Notes under the pieces: generated by a model
Seen by the model: only the letters and a program-made list of their open reading frames with translations
What the model was told of the DNA's origin: nothing
Database searches by the model: none
NCBI GenBank assembly: GCA_934446675.1
Contig: CAKSEL010000014.1
Location: 3,331-67,330 of the forward strand
Reading direction: 5' to 3'
Length of the DNA stretch: 64,000 nt
DNA from: an uncultured Eubacteriales bacterium
GTDB taxonomy: Bacteria; Bacillota; Clostridia; Oscillospirales; CAG-382
Program-made: the position numbers and the translations under genes
Shown here: positions 25,981 to 35,857 of the stretch, piece after piece
How positions within the stretch are numbered: position 1 is the first letter of the stretch
Layout: every line of letters begins with the position of its first letter

Positions 25981-26637
25981 ATGAAAGCATTTGGAATGGT
26001 CGAGGTTTATAGCTTTACAACGGCTGTATGCGCGGCAGATATAATGGCAAAGACCGGCAATGTTAAAATAATTGCTTTTGACAGAAACCGTCCTTTCGCC
26101 CCCGGTTTTCCCGTTCCGCTTATAATGGGCGCAAAGATCGAAGGCGACGTTGCGGACGTCAAGGCGTCTGTCGAGGCGGCGAAAAATTATGCTCAGGGCA
26201 AGGGACACTACATTGTCTCGCACATTATCCCAAATCCCGGCGAGAACGTTGACAAAATGGCGTATCTCATCGACATAAACAGAGACAAGTTCAACAAGAA
26301 GCTGCCCAAAAGTTTCCGCGGCATGGACACCTGCCCCGAAATACACGGCGACAACGCAATAGCGCTGCTTGAAGTTCAGGGACTTGTTGCGGCGATAGAG
26401 GGACTTGACGAGATGTTAAAGACGGCAAACGTGCGTCTTGTACATACGGAAAAGCGTCTCGGCGGACGTCTTGTTACGGTAATAATCGCAGGAAAAGTTG
26501 ACGCCGTAAAGAGTGCGCTTGAAAAAGGAAAAGCCACTGCAGCTCCTCTCGGCACGGTCTACGGCAGCGAAGTTATCCCCAATCCGCACCCCGAACTGCT
26601 CAAATTCTTTGATATGCAGCAGGATCCGCAGAACTAA
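25981..26637 (+). CDS. BMC-T tandem-domain shell protein
   Basis: A 218-residue shell protein with two non-permuted BMC domains (about 1-95 starting KAFGMVEVYSFTTAVCAAD, and 125-210 with IALLEVQGLVAAIEGLDEML). Each ends in an IPNP motif (HIIPNPGENV and EVIPNPHPEL). It would form a pseudohexameric trimer. It lacks the PduT Cys in CPGKY, so it is a different subtype from the 10.7 kb protein, perhaps a gated pore for larger cofactors. It sits between pduP and pduL. Confidence 0.9.
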   Translation: MKAFGMVEVYSFTTAVCAADIMAKTGNVKIIAFDRNRPFAPGFPVPLIMGAKIEGDVADVKASVEAAKNYAQGKGHYIVSHIIPNPGENVDKMAYLIDINRDKFNKKLPKSFRGMDTCPEIHGDNAIALLEVQGLVAAIEGLDEMLKTANVRLVHTEKRLGGRLVTVIIAGKVDAVKSALEKGKATAAPLGTVYGSEVIPNPHPELLKFFDMQQDPQN

Positions 26638-26661
26638 AAACAGTTTTGAGAGGTAAAAACC

Positions 26662-27300
26662 ATGTATGATGAAAAAATTATCGCCGAGGCTGTAAAAAAA
26701 GCGATCGAGCAGATACAGCAGAACGACAGCGACGGCATCAAAGTCGGTATTTCGGCAAGGCATATACATCTTTCGAGAGAGCATCTTGACATTCTTTTCG
26801 GCAAAGGCTTTGAGCTTACCAAGAAAAAGACGCTCATGGGCAGAGAATTTGCTTCAGAGCAGACCGTAACCATTGTCGGTCCGTCAATGAGAAGCATTGA
26901 GAACGTCCGCGTTCTCGGTCCAGTAAGAAAGAACACTCAGGTTGAGATTTCAAGAACAGACACGTTTGTTCTCAAGGTAAGTCCTCCCGTGCGTCCGTCC
27001 GGCGACATAAAGGGCAGCGAGAAGTGCGTAATTATAGGACCTAAGGGTGTTGTATATCTTGAGGAAGGCGTAATAATCGCAAACCGTCACATTCATCTGA
27101 CTCCGGCATATGCGGCAGAACACGGCATAAAGGACGGAGATTATGTTGACGTCATGATCGACAGCATAAAGCCCACAAAGTTCTTTGACGTACAGGTAAG
27201 AGTGCGCGACGACTTCAACGTTGAAATGCACATTGACACTGACGACGCAAATGCCTGCGGTCTCAAAAACGGTGACAAGGTCAGAATCATAAAGAAGTAA
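26662..27300 (+). CDS. pduL: PduL-type phosphate propanoyltransferase with encapsulation peptide
   Basis: A 212-residue enzyme that turns propionyl-CoA into propionyl-phosphate and frees CoA within the compartment. Two zinc-binding motifs are present, ARHIHLS (His34 and His36) and NRHIHLTP (about 137-144), as in PduL. Residues 5-19 (KIIAEAVKKAIEQIQ) form the cargo helix. It is the last gene of this arm and is followed by a strong terminator. Confidence 0.95.
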   Translation: MYDEKIIAEAVKKAIEQIQQNDSDGIKVGISARHIHLSREHLDILFGKGFELTKKKTLMGREFASEQTVTIVGPSMRSIENVRVLGPVRKNTQVEISRTDTFVLKVSPPVRPSGDIKGSEKCVIIGPKGVVYLEEGVIIANRHIHLTPAYAAEHGIKDGDYVDVMIDSIKPTKFFDVQVRVRDDFNVEMHIDTDDANACGLKNGDKVRIIKK

Positions 27301-27321
27301 GTTTATTTTAAAGCAGTATTA

Positions 27322-27363
27322 CCCTGTGCTGAGGTTTATTCCTTTGCACAGGGCGATTTTTTA
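27322..27363 (+). terminator. Rho-independent terminator after pduL
   Basis: CCCTGTGC (27322-27329) pairs with GCACAGGG (27346-27353), followed by a T-run at 27357-27362. Confidence 0.88.
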
Positions 27364-27380
27364 CCTTTTTTAAGAATGTT

Positions 27381-28018
27381 TGGTTTGGGCTGAAACGGGT
27401 TACTTTCTTCAAAGTGCAACTCTATTCTCCAACTTTTCGACGGCGAAAAAGTTGCAAAAGCCGTTCGCCGCTCAAACGCCGCAGCGAAAGCGCGGCTTCC
27501 TTCTCCACACATCAAACTATCGTCGGTAAAACTTTTCAGCGCCACCGAAATTCTAAATCTTCGCTCGCAGATGCTCCGCACTGCTCGATGGGGCTGGTAT
27601 CTATGCACAAGTTGGTTGACATAATCTTGGCTCTTATGCCATGTCACGTTACGGTCTGCGTAAACTTTTGTTTAGGCTCAAAAGTGCAATTCTTATGCGT
27701 TATTACGCAGTCAACAGGACTCGCCTTTCTGCCCAGCTTGCCTATCGGCAAGAAACTTGGTTCAAATGTTACTTTTATGTATATAAAAAACTCTGTGCAA
27801 AGTTTTACACAATGTACAGAGTTATATTTTTATATTAATTTAAAGCAAAATTGCACTTATCTGCTAACCAAACATAAAACTAACATTCAGCCATAGTCAT
27901 CTTGCGACAGCGAGTTGGTCGTAAAAGTGTGTCCTGTTGACTGTTTGAGTATATTAAAATGAAGAATATTTCCCATTTCCGCCCAAAATAATAACCACTC
28001 AGCCAAACGCAAACTGCC
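27381..28018. repeat. Mosaic intergenic repeat, copy C with an inverted partial copy
   Basis: A forward copy (27381-27850) has the hairpin CAACTTTTCG/CGAAAAAGTTG, the TTTTATGCCATG-type block and an ACTCTGTGCAAAG/...ACAGAGT stem. It is followed by reversed terminal fragments (about 27870-28018: AACATAAAACTAACATTCAG, the CTTGCGACAGCGAG block, and CATTTCCGCCCAAAATAA). The whole gap between pduL and the antiporter gene is repeat-derived. Confidence 0.8.
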
Positions 28019-28020
28019 TG

Positions 28021-28992
28021 TCAGACCGCAAACTGGAAAATGCAGAACGCCGCATAAATCGCAAGCAGCAGAATTCCCTGCCATCTCTTTAATTTTCCGC
28101 TTATCATCGGAGGTACGGTGAGTATCAGCATTACTCCGAACATTACCGGAATGTCTATAAGCAGCGATGAATTGTATCCCATTATCTGCTTGCTTGACGG
28201 AATATCAAACGGTGCAAGTGCAACCGACACTCCGCTTACAAGCACAATGTTGAAAAGATTTGCGCCGATAACATTACCAAGTGAAAGCAAACCGTGTCCC
28301 TTTTTCAGCGAAGTTATCGCCGTTACAAGCTCCGGCAAAGATGTGCCGAGAGCCACAAACGTAAGCGCAATTACCGATTCCGGAACGCCCAGACCGTTTG
28401 CAATTATAATTCCGTTATCTACAAGAAGATTTGCGCCGACAGCAATAAGCGCCGCGCCTATTACAAGCAGAATAATGTCTTTGCCTAACTTATTTTCAGC
28501 CTCGTTTTCATGTTCTTCGCTCTGTGCGCCGTTCTTTGAGGCTTTGAGCGCAAAGTATACCTGAACTCCGATATAAACCGCAAACATTAAAAGCAGATTT
28601 ATGCCGGTAACTCTCGAAAAACGTCCGGTAAAATATGCGATTACGGCATAATATATTGCCGCCGCGAAAAAGAAGAACACCGGTATTCTCAGCGTCTTTT
28701 TATCAATCTTAGACGGCTTTGCGGCAACGCTTATCGCGGCTATGAGCGCGGTGTTGCATATTACCGAGCCTATTGCGTTTCCGTAGGAGATCTCTCCGTG
28801 TCCCGAAAGTGCGGACGTGGTGGAAACCATGACTTCGGGAAGTGTCGTTCCTATCGACACGACCGTTGCGCCTATAAGGAGTTCCGGGACGTGAAATTTT
28901 CTTGCTATGCCGGTTGCGCCGTCAACAAACCAGTCTCCGCCCTTTATGAGCAGCACCAGTCCGACTGCAAACAGCAGCACTGCGACTAACAT
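28021..28992 (-). CDS. Ca2+/Na+ (CaCA family) antiporter, YrbG-like
   Basis: A 323-residue inner-membrane cation antiporter with about ten membrane helices arranged as two inverted repeats. The paired alpha-repeat motifs are ATVVSIGTTLPEVMVSTTSA (N-half) and ALTFVALGTSLPELVTAITS (C-half), which carry the ion-binding acidic residues. A cytosolic loop rich in Glu (SEEHENEAENK) lies between the halves. Length fits the YrbG branch. It is convergent with pduL and appears monocistronic. Confidence 0.92.
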   Translation of the reverse strand: MLVAVLLFAVGLVLLIKGGDWFVDGATGIARKFHVPELLIGATVVSIGTTLPEVMVSTTSALSGHGEISYGNAIGSVICNTALIAAISVAAKPSKIDKKTLRIPVFFFFAAAIYYAVIAYFTGRFSRVTGINLLLMFAVYIGVQVYFALKASKNGAQSEEHENEAENKLGKDIILLVIGAALIAVGANLLVDNGIIIANGLGVPESVIALTFVALGTSLPELVTAITSLKKGHGLLSLGNVIGANLFNIVLVSGVSVALAPFDIPSSKQIMGYNSSLLIDIPVMFGVMLILTVPPMISGKLKRWQGILLLAIYAAFCIFQFAV

Positions 28993-29124
28993 ATATTTTC
29001 CCTCCGAATTTTATTTATACAGATTAATTTATACAGTCATATTCAGAAAAATATGCCCGTTATAACAAACAAAACGGCACAGATTGTTTCAAACCCATGC
29101 CGTATATAAGTCTGATTTAAAAAC

Positions 29125-29991
29125 TTACGCCTTATTTACCGAGCCGAAAAGTTCCATCTTTTCTTTTACGGTAGCCTTGATTGCTTCAAAGCCGGGAGCG
29201 AGGAGCTTTCTGGGGTCAAAGCCCTTGCCTTCGAGATCCTTGCCTGCCTCGATATACTTTCTTGTAGCGTCTGCAAATGCGAGCTGACATTCGGTGTTTA
29301 CGTTGATCTTTGAAACGCCGAGAGAAATTGCCTTCTTGATCATATCAGCGGGAATTCCGGTGCCGCCGTGAAGAACGAGGGGCATATCTTCGCCTACTGC
29401 CTTGGATACTGCGTCAAGAGTCTCGAACGAAAGTCCGGGCCAGTTTTCGGGGTACTTGCCGTGGATATTTCCTATACCTGCTGCGAGCATTGTAACGCCG
29501 AGTTCGGCAATCATCTTGCACTCGTTAGGATCTGCACATTCGCCCATACCTACAACGCCGTCCTCTTCGCCGCCTATTGCACCGACTTCGGCTTCGAGAG
29601 AAATACCCTTGCTGTTTGTAAGAGCTACGAGTTCCTTGGTCTTTTCGATATTCTCTGCTATCGGATAGTGAGAACCGTCGAACATTACGGAAGAAAATCC
29701 TGCTTCGATGCACTTAAGTGCGCCTTCATAAGAGCCGTGGTCGAGGTGAAGTGCAACGGGAACGGTAATTTTGAGTTCTTCGAGCATTCCGTTTACCATG
29801 CCGACTACCGTCTTATATCCGCACATATACTTACCTGCTCCTTCGGAAACGCCGAGTATAACGGGAGAGTTAAGTTCCTGTGCGGTGAGAAGTATAGCCT
29901 TTGTCCACTCAAGGTTATTGATGTTGAACTGCCCTACTGCGTAATGACCTTTTTTTGCTTTATTAAGCATGTCCTTAGCTGTAACTAACAT
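29125..29991 (-). CDS. fba: Class II fructose-1,6-bisphosphate aldolase
   Basis: A 288-residue Zn-dependent aldolase of glycolysis and gluconeogenesis. Zinc and phosphate ligands are visible in ALHLDHGSYEGALKCIEAG, GIGNIHGKYP and LVLHGGTGIPADMIKKAI. It starts MLVTAKDMLNKAKKGHYAVG, as in FbaA. A tagatose-bisphosphate aldolase role cannot be excluded from sequence alone. Monocistronic, with repeats on its upstream side. Confidence 0.92.
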   Translation of the reverse strand: MLVTAKDMLNKAKKGHYAVGQFNINNLEWTKAILLTAQELNSPVILGVSEGAGKYMCGYKTVVGMVNGMLEELKITVPVALHLDHGSYEGALKCIEAGFSSVMFDGSHYPIAENIEKTKELVALTNSKGISLEAEVGAIGGEEDGVVGMGECADPNECKMIAELGVTMLAAGIGNIHGKYPENWPGLSFETLDAVSKAVGEDMPLVLHGGTGIPADMIKKAISLGVSKINVNTECQLAFADATRKYIEAGKDLEGKGFDPRKLLAPGFEAIKATVKEKMELFGSVNKA

Positions 29992-30109
29992 TATTTTTAC
30001 CTCCGATGGTATTATTTCAGTTATATGATACCCAAAAGAGATGCATATTTCAACACTTAAATGTTAATTTCTATGTTTTTTTTACTTTTAACGCGGTTTG
30101 AACGGTGTG

Positions 30110-30645
30110 TGCTGGTTATTTTTTGCGAGAAAAGATAGTTTACTGCCATGTGCAACTTTGTATCTTCGCTTTTCGGAATCGAAAAGACGGGCGCTCTAAA
30201 GAGTGTAAACAAAAGATTTTCGCCGCTCAAACGCCGCAGCAAAAGCGCGGCTACGTGGAGGATTTTGCCCTAATTAAGATATTTTTCTCCCCCACAGCCC
30301 TTACCAAAGTGACCGCACTGCTATTACGGTGCGTCCGTGTAGCTTACGGCAAAATCGCCGCGCGACAGGCGCGCGGATGGGGTTGGTATCTAAATAAATG
30401 TTTTGATTGACACGGTTCAACTCTTATACCATGTCACGTTACGGTCTGCGTAATTTTTTTTTGGGTGCGAAGAAGTAATTTTTTCGCGTTATTATTAAGT
30501 CAACAGGACTTATTTTTCTGCCCGGCTTGCCTATCGGCAGGAAACTTGGTTCAAATTCAACTTTTATGTATAGTAAAAAAACTCTGTGCAAAGTTATAGA
30601 ACAATGCACAGAGTATATTTTTGTATTAAATTTTATCAGACTTGC
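30110..30645 (+). repeat. Mosaic intergenic repeat, copy D
   Basis: A forward copy with the CTGCCATGTGCAACT block, a weaker hairpin CGCTTTTCG/CGAAAAGACG, the ACGTGGAGGATTTTGCCCTAA block, GCCGCGCGACAGGCGCGCGG, and a CTCTGTGCAAAG/CACAGAG stem near 30580-30615. It also holds the CTCTAAAGAGTGTAAACAAA insert seen in copies E and F. Confidence 0.8.
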
Positions 30646-30661
30646 ACTTTTCCACAAACCA

Positions 30662-31085
30662 GCCAAACATAAAACTAACATTCAGCCGTAGTCATCTCGC
30701 GACAGCGAGCCGGTCGTAAAGGTAAGTCCTGTTGACTGTTTGAGTTATATTAAAAGTAACACTTTTGCCGAAAATAGTTTTACTTCGTACAGAACCCCAT
30801 ATCCGCGCGCCTGTCGCGCGGCGATTTCGCATCACAGCATTGTGGATAGTGCGAAATGAGGATTTTTGAGTTTTCGGAGGCGCAAATGGTTTCGGTGCGC
30901 GTTTACACTCTTTAGAGTGAAATCCTCCCGTAGCCACGCTTTCGCGGCGGCGTTTGAGCCGCGAAAATCTTTTGTTTACTCTCTTTAGAGCGCAACTTTT
31001 TCGCCGCCGAAAAGTTGGAGAATAGAGTTGCACATGGCAGTGTATTATCTTTTTTGCCCAAATAATCAGCACTCAGCCAAAATCA
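30662..31085 (-). repeat. Mosaic intergenic repeat, copy E (inverted relative to D)
   Basis: The reverse-oriented copy has CGCGCGCCTGTCGCGCGGCG, AAATCCTCCCGTAGCCACGC, hairpin CAACTTTTTCG/CGAAAAGTTG (30993-31017), and ends with the rc of the start module at about 31080. With D it makes a large inverted repeat filling the gap between fba and asnA; no gene is seen in it. Confidence 0.8.
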
Positions 31086-31096
31086 GGCACCGCCCC

Positions 31097-32095
31097 TTAG
31101 AGTACCCTGCACCCCTGCTTTTCAAGCTCCTCAATGCTCTCCTCGCGCCAGACTGACGCCTGAACCTCGCCTATGTGCATCTTTCTCAGATAGTACATAC
31201 AAAGTCTTGACTGTCCGATACCTCCGCCGATAGTAAAGGGTAACTTGTCCTCAAGTACAGCCTTGTGGAACGGAAGTGCGCGCCTGTCGTCGCAGCCGGA
31301 CAGAGTAAGCTGTCTGTCAAGAGATTCGCTGTCTACTCTTATACCCATGCTCGAAATCTCAAACGCTATGTCAAGCACCGGATAATAAAGCAGTATGTCG
31401 CAGTTAAGTTCCCAGTCGTCGTAGTCGGGGCTTCTGCCGTCGTGTCTGCTGCCGGAATTTAGCATTCCGCCTATCTTCATAAGACAAACCGCGCCGTTTG
31501 CTCTCGTATATTCGTTCTCACGCTGTTTCGGAGTGAGCAAAGGATACATATCCTCAAGCTCCTGCGTCGTAATAAAGCTTATTTCATCAGGCAAAGGATT
31601 TGCCTCGAACGATTCCCTAAGTGCCGGGAAATTGTATGCCATGTGCTGTTCGGTGTTCTTGAGCACTCGGTATATCTTTCTCACCGTCTTTTTGAGCGTT
31701 TCAATGTTTCTGTCGGCTCTGAGAATAACCTTTTCCCAGTCCCACTGGTCAACGTACAGCGAGTGAAGCGCGTCGGTCTCCTCGTCGCGGCGTATAGCGT
31801 TCATGTCGGTATAAAGTCCTTCTCCTACTGTAAAACCGTATTTGCCGAGCGCATATCTTTTCCACTTTGCAAGCGACTGCACTATCTGAACGTTTCTGCC
31901 TGTTTCCTTGATGTCGAATTCAACCGGACGTTCAGTGCCGTTGAGCGCGTCGTTAAGACCCGATTCCGGCGTTACGAAAAGAGGTGCCGACACTCTTGTA
32001 AGGTTGAGCGTTGCGGCAAGCTCGCGTTCAAAATAGTCCTTGCAGAATTTTATCGCTATCTGTGTGTCCTTTATGCCGAGAATTGATTTGTACAT
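31097..32095 (-). CDS. asnA: Aspartate-ammonia ligase (asparagine synthetase A)
   Basis: A 332-residue cytosolic ATP-dependent enzyme making asparagine from aspartate and ammonia. Diagnostic segments: LNLTRVSAPLFV, GLYTDMNAIRRDE, SLYVDQWDWEKV and TIGGGIGQSRLCMYYLRK. ATG 32095 has GGAG at eight bases; an ATG six bases upstream is the alternative. The acetyltransferase gene lies 20 bases upstream and is probably co-transcribed. The window also encodes AsnB at 45.9 kb. Confidence 0.95.
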   Translation of the reverse strand: MYKSILGIKDTQIAIKFCKDYFERELAATLNLTRVSAPLFVTPESGLNDALNGTERPVEFDIKETGRNVQIVQSLAKWKRYALGKYGFTVGEGLYTDMNAIRRDEETDALHSLYVDQWDWEKVILRADRNIETLKKTVRKIYRVLKNTEQHMAYNFPALRESFEANPLPDEISFITTQELEDMYPLLTPKQRENEYTRANGAVCLMKIGGMLNSGSRHDGRSPDYDDWELNCDILLYYPVLDIAFEISSMGIRVDSESLDRQLTLSGCDDRRALPFHKAVLEDKLPFTIGGGIGQSRLCMYYLRKMHIGEVQASVWREESIEELEKQGCRVL

Positions 32096-32115
32096 GATCA
32101 TTGCTCCTTATATTT

Positions 32116-32610
32116 TCAGTCTTTCTTTGTATAATGATAAGCTATGCGCGGCGTATCGTCGGTAAGTCTTATTATTCCGCACCTGACAAAGCCGTTTTTC
32201 TCAAAAACTCTCTGCATAACCTTGTTGTCCGGGTGCGTGTCGCCGCGAATATCTCCGCACAGCGTCTTGCAAAAGTCAAGGCAGTATTCCGAAACGCCCT
32301 TTACTTCTCCGCTGCCGGCAAGTCTGTGAACGGTTCCGTACGGTCTGCGGTTGAGCCATGGCTTTCCCACAAGCGCGCGGTATTCCGGCTGCACGTCTGT
32401 CGTGAACATGAATACAGCCTGTATTTTACCGTTTTCGTCGGTGCAGACATAGCTTTTGCCGTTTTCTATGTCGTCCGTCAGCAGCTCACGGCTCGGATAT
32501 CCTCTTTCCCACTGCGTCGGATTCCCGGTCTTTTCCATAAATCTGCGCGCATATTCGTAAATGCGCATTATATCTTCAAGATCGGTCATCTGCGTCTTTC
32601 GTATTTCCAT
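32116..32610 (-). CDS. GNAT-family N-acetyltransferase
   Basis: A 164-residue acyl-CoA transferase. The fold is recognisable from IRKTQMTDLEDIMRIYEYA at the N-terminus and DIRGDTHPDNKVMQRVFEKN with GFVRCGII near the C-terminus. ATG 32610 (MEIRKTQ) has GGAG at nine bases; the ATG at 32619 does not. The acceptor substrate is unknown. It probably shares a transcript with asnA. Confidence 0.82.
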   Translation of the reverse strand: MEIRKTQMTDLEDIMRIYEYARRFMEKTGNPTQWERGYPSRELLTDDIENGKSYVCTDENGKIQAVFMFTTDVQPEYRALVGKPWLNRRPYGTVHRLAGSGEVKGVSEYCLDFCKTLCGDIRGDTHPDNKVMQRVFEKNGFVRCGIIRLTDDTPRIAYHYTKKD

Positions 32611-32743
32611 AAATCGCATCTCCGAAATATCACTGTGCTTTCAGAATCAGATTATACCACATGGGCGTGCGCGTGTCTACACAAATTTATAAATTTTCGG
32701 CTCAAAAAGCATTTTTCTTAACATTACATCGCATTTTTTACCA

Positions 32744-32772
32744 TTGACACACGCTAAAAATTATAGTACAAT
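32744..32772 (+). promoter_or_regulatory. Promoter of birA
   Basis: TTGACA (32744-32749), 17 bases, TACAAT (32767-32772). Confidence 0.65.
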
Positions 32773-32819
32773 ATATTATGATTGGAAATTTATGTAAAAT
32801 TACTGATAAGGAGGGCGGC

Positions 32820-33614
32820 ATGACTGATATAACGGCTCTTGCAGAGTTAAAAGACAAGCCTTACGGCAGCACGCTGTCGCTGCTTTCCTTTGCAGACTCG
32901 ACAAACAATTACATACGCAGACTTTCCGACATTCTTCCGGACGGTCACACAGTAATTGCAAACGAGCAGTTTTCCGGCCGCGGACGGCAGGGCAAAAGTT
33001 TCTTTTCTCCTCCCGAGGACGGACTTTACATGAGTGTTCTTTTCAGAAATCCGCGCCTTGTAAACGACGGTCTGTTTACCGCGAAAATAAGCCTTGCCGT
33101 GTGCTATGCCATTGACAGGATAACCGGCACCGACGGAAACGGCGGAGTAGGCATAAAGTGGGTAAACGACATCTACTTCGGTTCGGGCAAGCTCTGCGGA
33201 ATACTCTGCGAACGGCTTGCGGACAAAAACGGCGCGTCATACGTAATTGCAGGAATAGGAGTCAATTTATACACCGACCGTTCCTCGATGCCGAAAGACA
33301 TACGCGGCGTCGCGTGCTCGCTTTTCGATATTACAAGAACGCGCTATGACAAATATAAGCTTTGCGCACTCATACTCGAAGAACTCCAAAAGGTCTTTGA
33401 ACTGGACAACGGCAGCGTTATCGAAAGATATAAGCAGAGAAGCGTGGTTCTCGGGCGCGAAATAACCGTAATAAGAGCCGGCGAAAGCGTAAGGGCGGCA
33501 GCTCTCGACATATGCGACGACGGTTCGCTTCTTGTAAGATACGAGGACGGATTTACCGCAAAGCTCTGCGGCGGCGAAATAAGCATACGCGTAAACCGTC
33601 AGGGCAGAAAATAG
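32820..33614 (+). CDS. birA: Biotin-[acetyl-CoA carboxylase] ligase, group I (no HTH)
   Basis: A 264-residue enzyme that attaches biotin to carboxylase carrier domains. The nucleotide/biotin loop GRGRQGKSF is at residues 53-61, with the catalytic lysine in GVGIKWVNDIYF. IAGIGVNL and a C-terminal SH3-like domain follow. The N-terminal repressor HTH of E. coli BirA is absent, so it is not expected to regulate transcription. GGAGG lies five bases before ATG 32820; the upstream ATG at 32778 has none. Confidence 0.92.
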   Translation: MTDITALAELKDKPYGSTLSLLSFADSTNNYIRRLSDILPDGHTVIANEQFSGRGRQGKSFFSPPEDGLYMSVLFRNPRLVNDGLFTAKISLAVCYAIDRITGTDGNGGVGIKWVNDIYFGSGKLCGILCERLADKNGASYVIAGIGVNLYTDRSSMPKDIRGVACSLFDITRTRYDKYKLCALILEELQKVFELDNGSVIERYKQRSVVLGREITVIRAGESVRAAALDICDDGSLLVRYEDGFTAKLCGGEISIRVNRQGRK

Positions 33615-33671
33615 CATTATTTTTACGAATTGTAAAATATTTTGCCGTACACGTTTTGTTGATTTAAACTA

Positions 33672-33700
33672 TTGAATTGCGGCAAACAATATGCTATAAT
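33672..33700 (+). promoter_or_regulatory. Promoter of pgk
   Basis: TTGAAT (33672-33677), 17 bases, TATAAT (33695-33700). Confidence 0.65.
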
Positions 33701-33752
33701 ACATCAGGCGATTGTTAAAAAATTAATTATATATAAGTAAGAGGTGTAAAAA

Positions 33753-35051
33753 ATGTTAAACAAGAAAACTGTTGAAGACATTGAAGTAAAAGGCAAAAAG
33801 GTGCTTGTACGCTGCGATTTCAACGTTCCGATAAAGGACGGCGTTATCACGAGCGACAAGAGAATCGTAAGCGCACTGCCTACGATCAAGTATCTGCTTG
33901 ACAACGGCGCGAAAGTCATACTCTGCTCTCACATGGGCAAGCCTCATGCAATACTCACAGAGGGCTTCGGTCTTGACAAGAAAGAAAAGAAAAAGGTAGA
34001 GGAGCTTCCCGAAAGCGAAAGAGCTGCTGCTACCGCAGAGTTTATCGAAAAGGCTAAGAAGAACGATCCCGTAAAGTTCACTCTTAAACCCGTTGCCGAC
34101 AGACTCAACGAGCTTCTTGACGGCAAGGTTGCATTCGCAAAGGACATCGTCGGCGACGACGCAAAGGCTAAGATCGCCGCTCTCAAGGACGGCGAGGCAG
34201 TTCTTCTCGAAAACGTCCGTTTCGACGCAAGAGAAACCAAGAACGACGACAGCTTCTCCAAGGAACTTGCAGCTCTCTGCGACGCATACGTAAACGACGC
34301 ATTCGGTTCCGCTCACAGAGCACACTGCTCTACCGCAGGTGTTACCAAGTTCGTCAAGGACAGCGTTTGCGGCTACCTTATTCAGAAAGAAATCGAAGTT
34401 ATGGGCGGAGCACTCTCCAATCCTACACACCCGTTCGTTGCAATTCTCGGCGGCGCTAAGGTTTCCGATAAGATCGGCGTTATAAACAACCTCATCGACA
34501 AGGTTGATACGCTTATCATCGGCGGCGGTATGGCTTATACCTTCATGCGCGCTCTCGGCAACAGCATAGGTACTTCTATCTGCGAAGAAGATAAGATTGA
34601 CCTTGCTAAAGACCTTATGGCTAAGGCTCGTGAAAAGGGTGTTAACTTCCTCCTGCCCGTTGATAATATGATAGGCAGAGAGTATGATGAAAATACAACT
34701 TATATGAGAATCTACTCCGACGCTATTCCCGACGGCTGGATGGGACTTGATATAGGCCCGACGACACAGGAACTGTTCTCCAAGACTATCGCAGGCAGCG
34801 GTACAGTTGTCTGGAACGGTCCTATGGGCGTTTCCGAATGGGAAAACTTCGCAGCAGGTACCAAGGCTGTTGCTAAGGCTGTTGCTGACAGCGGCGCAAT
34901 CTCTATCATCGGCGGCGGCGACAGCGCTGAGGCTGTTGAAAGACTCGGATTTGCAGATAAGATTACTCATATCTCTACCGGCGGCGGCGCTTCTCTTGAA
35001 TTCCTCGAAGGCAAGGAACTTCCCGGCATCGCAGCTCTTAACGACAAATAA
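33753..35051 (+). CDS. pgk: Phosphoglycerate kinase
   Basis: A 432-residue glycolytic kinase transferring phosphate from 1,3-bisphosphoglycerate to [47 protein letters not shown] and the C-terminal [27 protein letters not shown] are all present. It is some 35 residues longer than typical Pgk because of a charged insert at about 70-105 ([20 protein letters not shown]) right after SHMGKP. Codon use is strongly optimised, as expected for a highly expressed gene. Confidence 0.96.
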   Translation: MLNKKTVEDIEVKGKKVLVRCDFNVPIKDGVITSDKRIVSALPTIKYLLDNGAKVILCSHMGKPHAILTEGFGLDKKEKKKVEELPESERAAATAEFIEKAKKNDPVKFTLKPVADRLNELLDGKVAFAKDIVGDDAKAKIAALKDGEAVLLENVRFDARETKNDDSFSKELAALCDAYVNDAFGSAHRAHCSTAGVTKFVKDSVCGYLIQKEIEVMGGALSNPTHPFVAILGGAKVSDKIGVINNLIDKVDTLIIGGGMAYTFMRALGNSIGTSICEEDKIDLAKDLMAKAREKGVNFLLPVDNMIGREYDENTTYMRIYSDAIPDGWMGLDIGPTTQELFSKTIAGSGTVVWNGPMGVSEWENFAAGTKAVAKAVADSGAISIIGGGDSAEAVERLGFADKITHISTGGGASLEFLEGKELPGIAALNDK

Positions 35052-35054
35052 TAC

Positions 35055-35805
35055 AAGGGGTACGCGCTTTCTTTTTAAAAAGAAAGCTGCAAAGAAAACA
35101 ATAGCCCCTAAATTAGAAAAAGACTATGGGGCACTCTGTGCCGCCGGCTTATACCGTCCGCAGTCAAACAGCAGGACTGCGGACTAAGATGTTTACAGGT
35201 GCGTGAGTAAACTATGGAAACTGTGTACTAACGGCAGCTTTGATAAGTGAAACTTTTTCGCGAAAATCGAAATAAAGTCAAAATTTCACTTTGCACCGAG
35301 TTTTTGCTCCGCACTGGCAAAATTTACTCCGCACCATTGAAACATAAAACTAATGTTCAGCAAAGTCATCTCGCGTAAGCGAGCTGGTCGTAAAGATAAG
35401 TCCTGTTGACTGTGAAATAACAGAAAAAGTCAACACTTGCGCAGCAAAAACAAGGTTTACGCAGACCGCAGCGTGATATGGCATAAAAGTTAAAGCGTGT
35501 CAACAAAAACTTTTACTTAGAAACCAGCCCCATCCGCGCGCCTGTCGCGCGGCGATTTTGCGGCACAGTTTCAGGGATAATGCAAAATAAGAGTTTTTGA
35601 GCTTTCGGAGGCGTACTTGGTTTCGGCGGGCAAAATCCTCCACGTAGCCACGCTTTCGCTGCGGCGCTTGAGCGGCGAAAATCTTTTGTTTTACACTCTT
35701 TAGAGCGCCACCTTTTCGCCGTCGAAAAGTTGAAGAATAGAGTTGCAAGTGGAAGTGGATAACCCATTTCCGCCCCAAATAGGCAAAAATCAGCCAAAAA
35801 CCATT
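35055..35805 (-). repeat. Mosaic intergenic repeat, copy F (between pgk and tpiA)
   Basis: A full-length reversed copy. It begins with GGTACGCGCTTTCTTTTTAA and its paired AAAAAGAAAG, passes GTGCCGCCGGCTTATACCGT, CGCGCGCCTGTCGCGCGGCG and hairpin CACCTTTTCG/CGAAAAGTTG (one mismatch), and ends near 35805. It fills the whole 800-base gap between the glycolytic genes. No gene is supported in it. Confidence 0.85.
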
Positions 35806-35857
35806 CAAACATAAGTGCAGTAAAGAAAAAAATATAGAAAAAAGAAGGTTGAATCCG

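Noticed and set aside
31097..32101. T-box or other amino-acid riboswitch controlling asnA
   Set aside because: asnA follows the acetyltransferase gene by only 20 bases and no leader or T-box motif is visible upstream of either.
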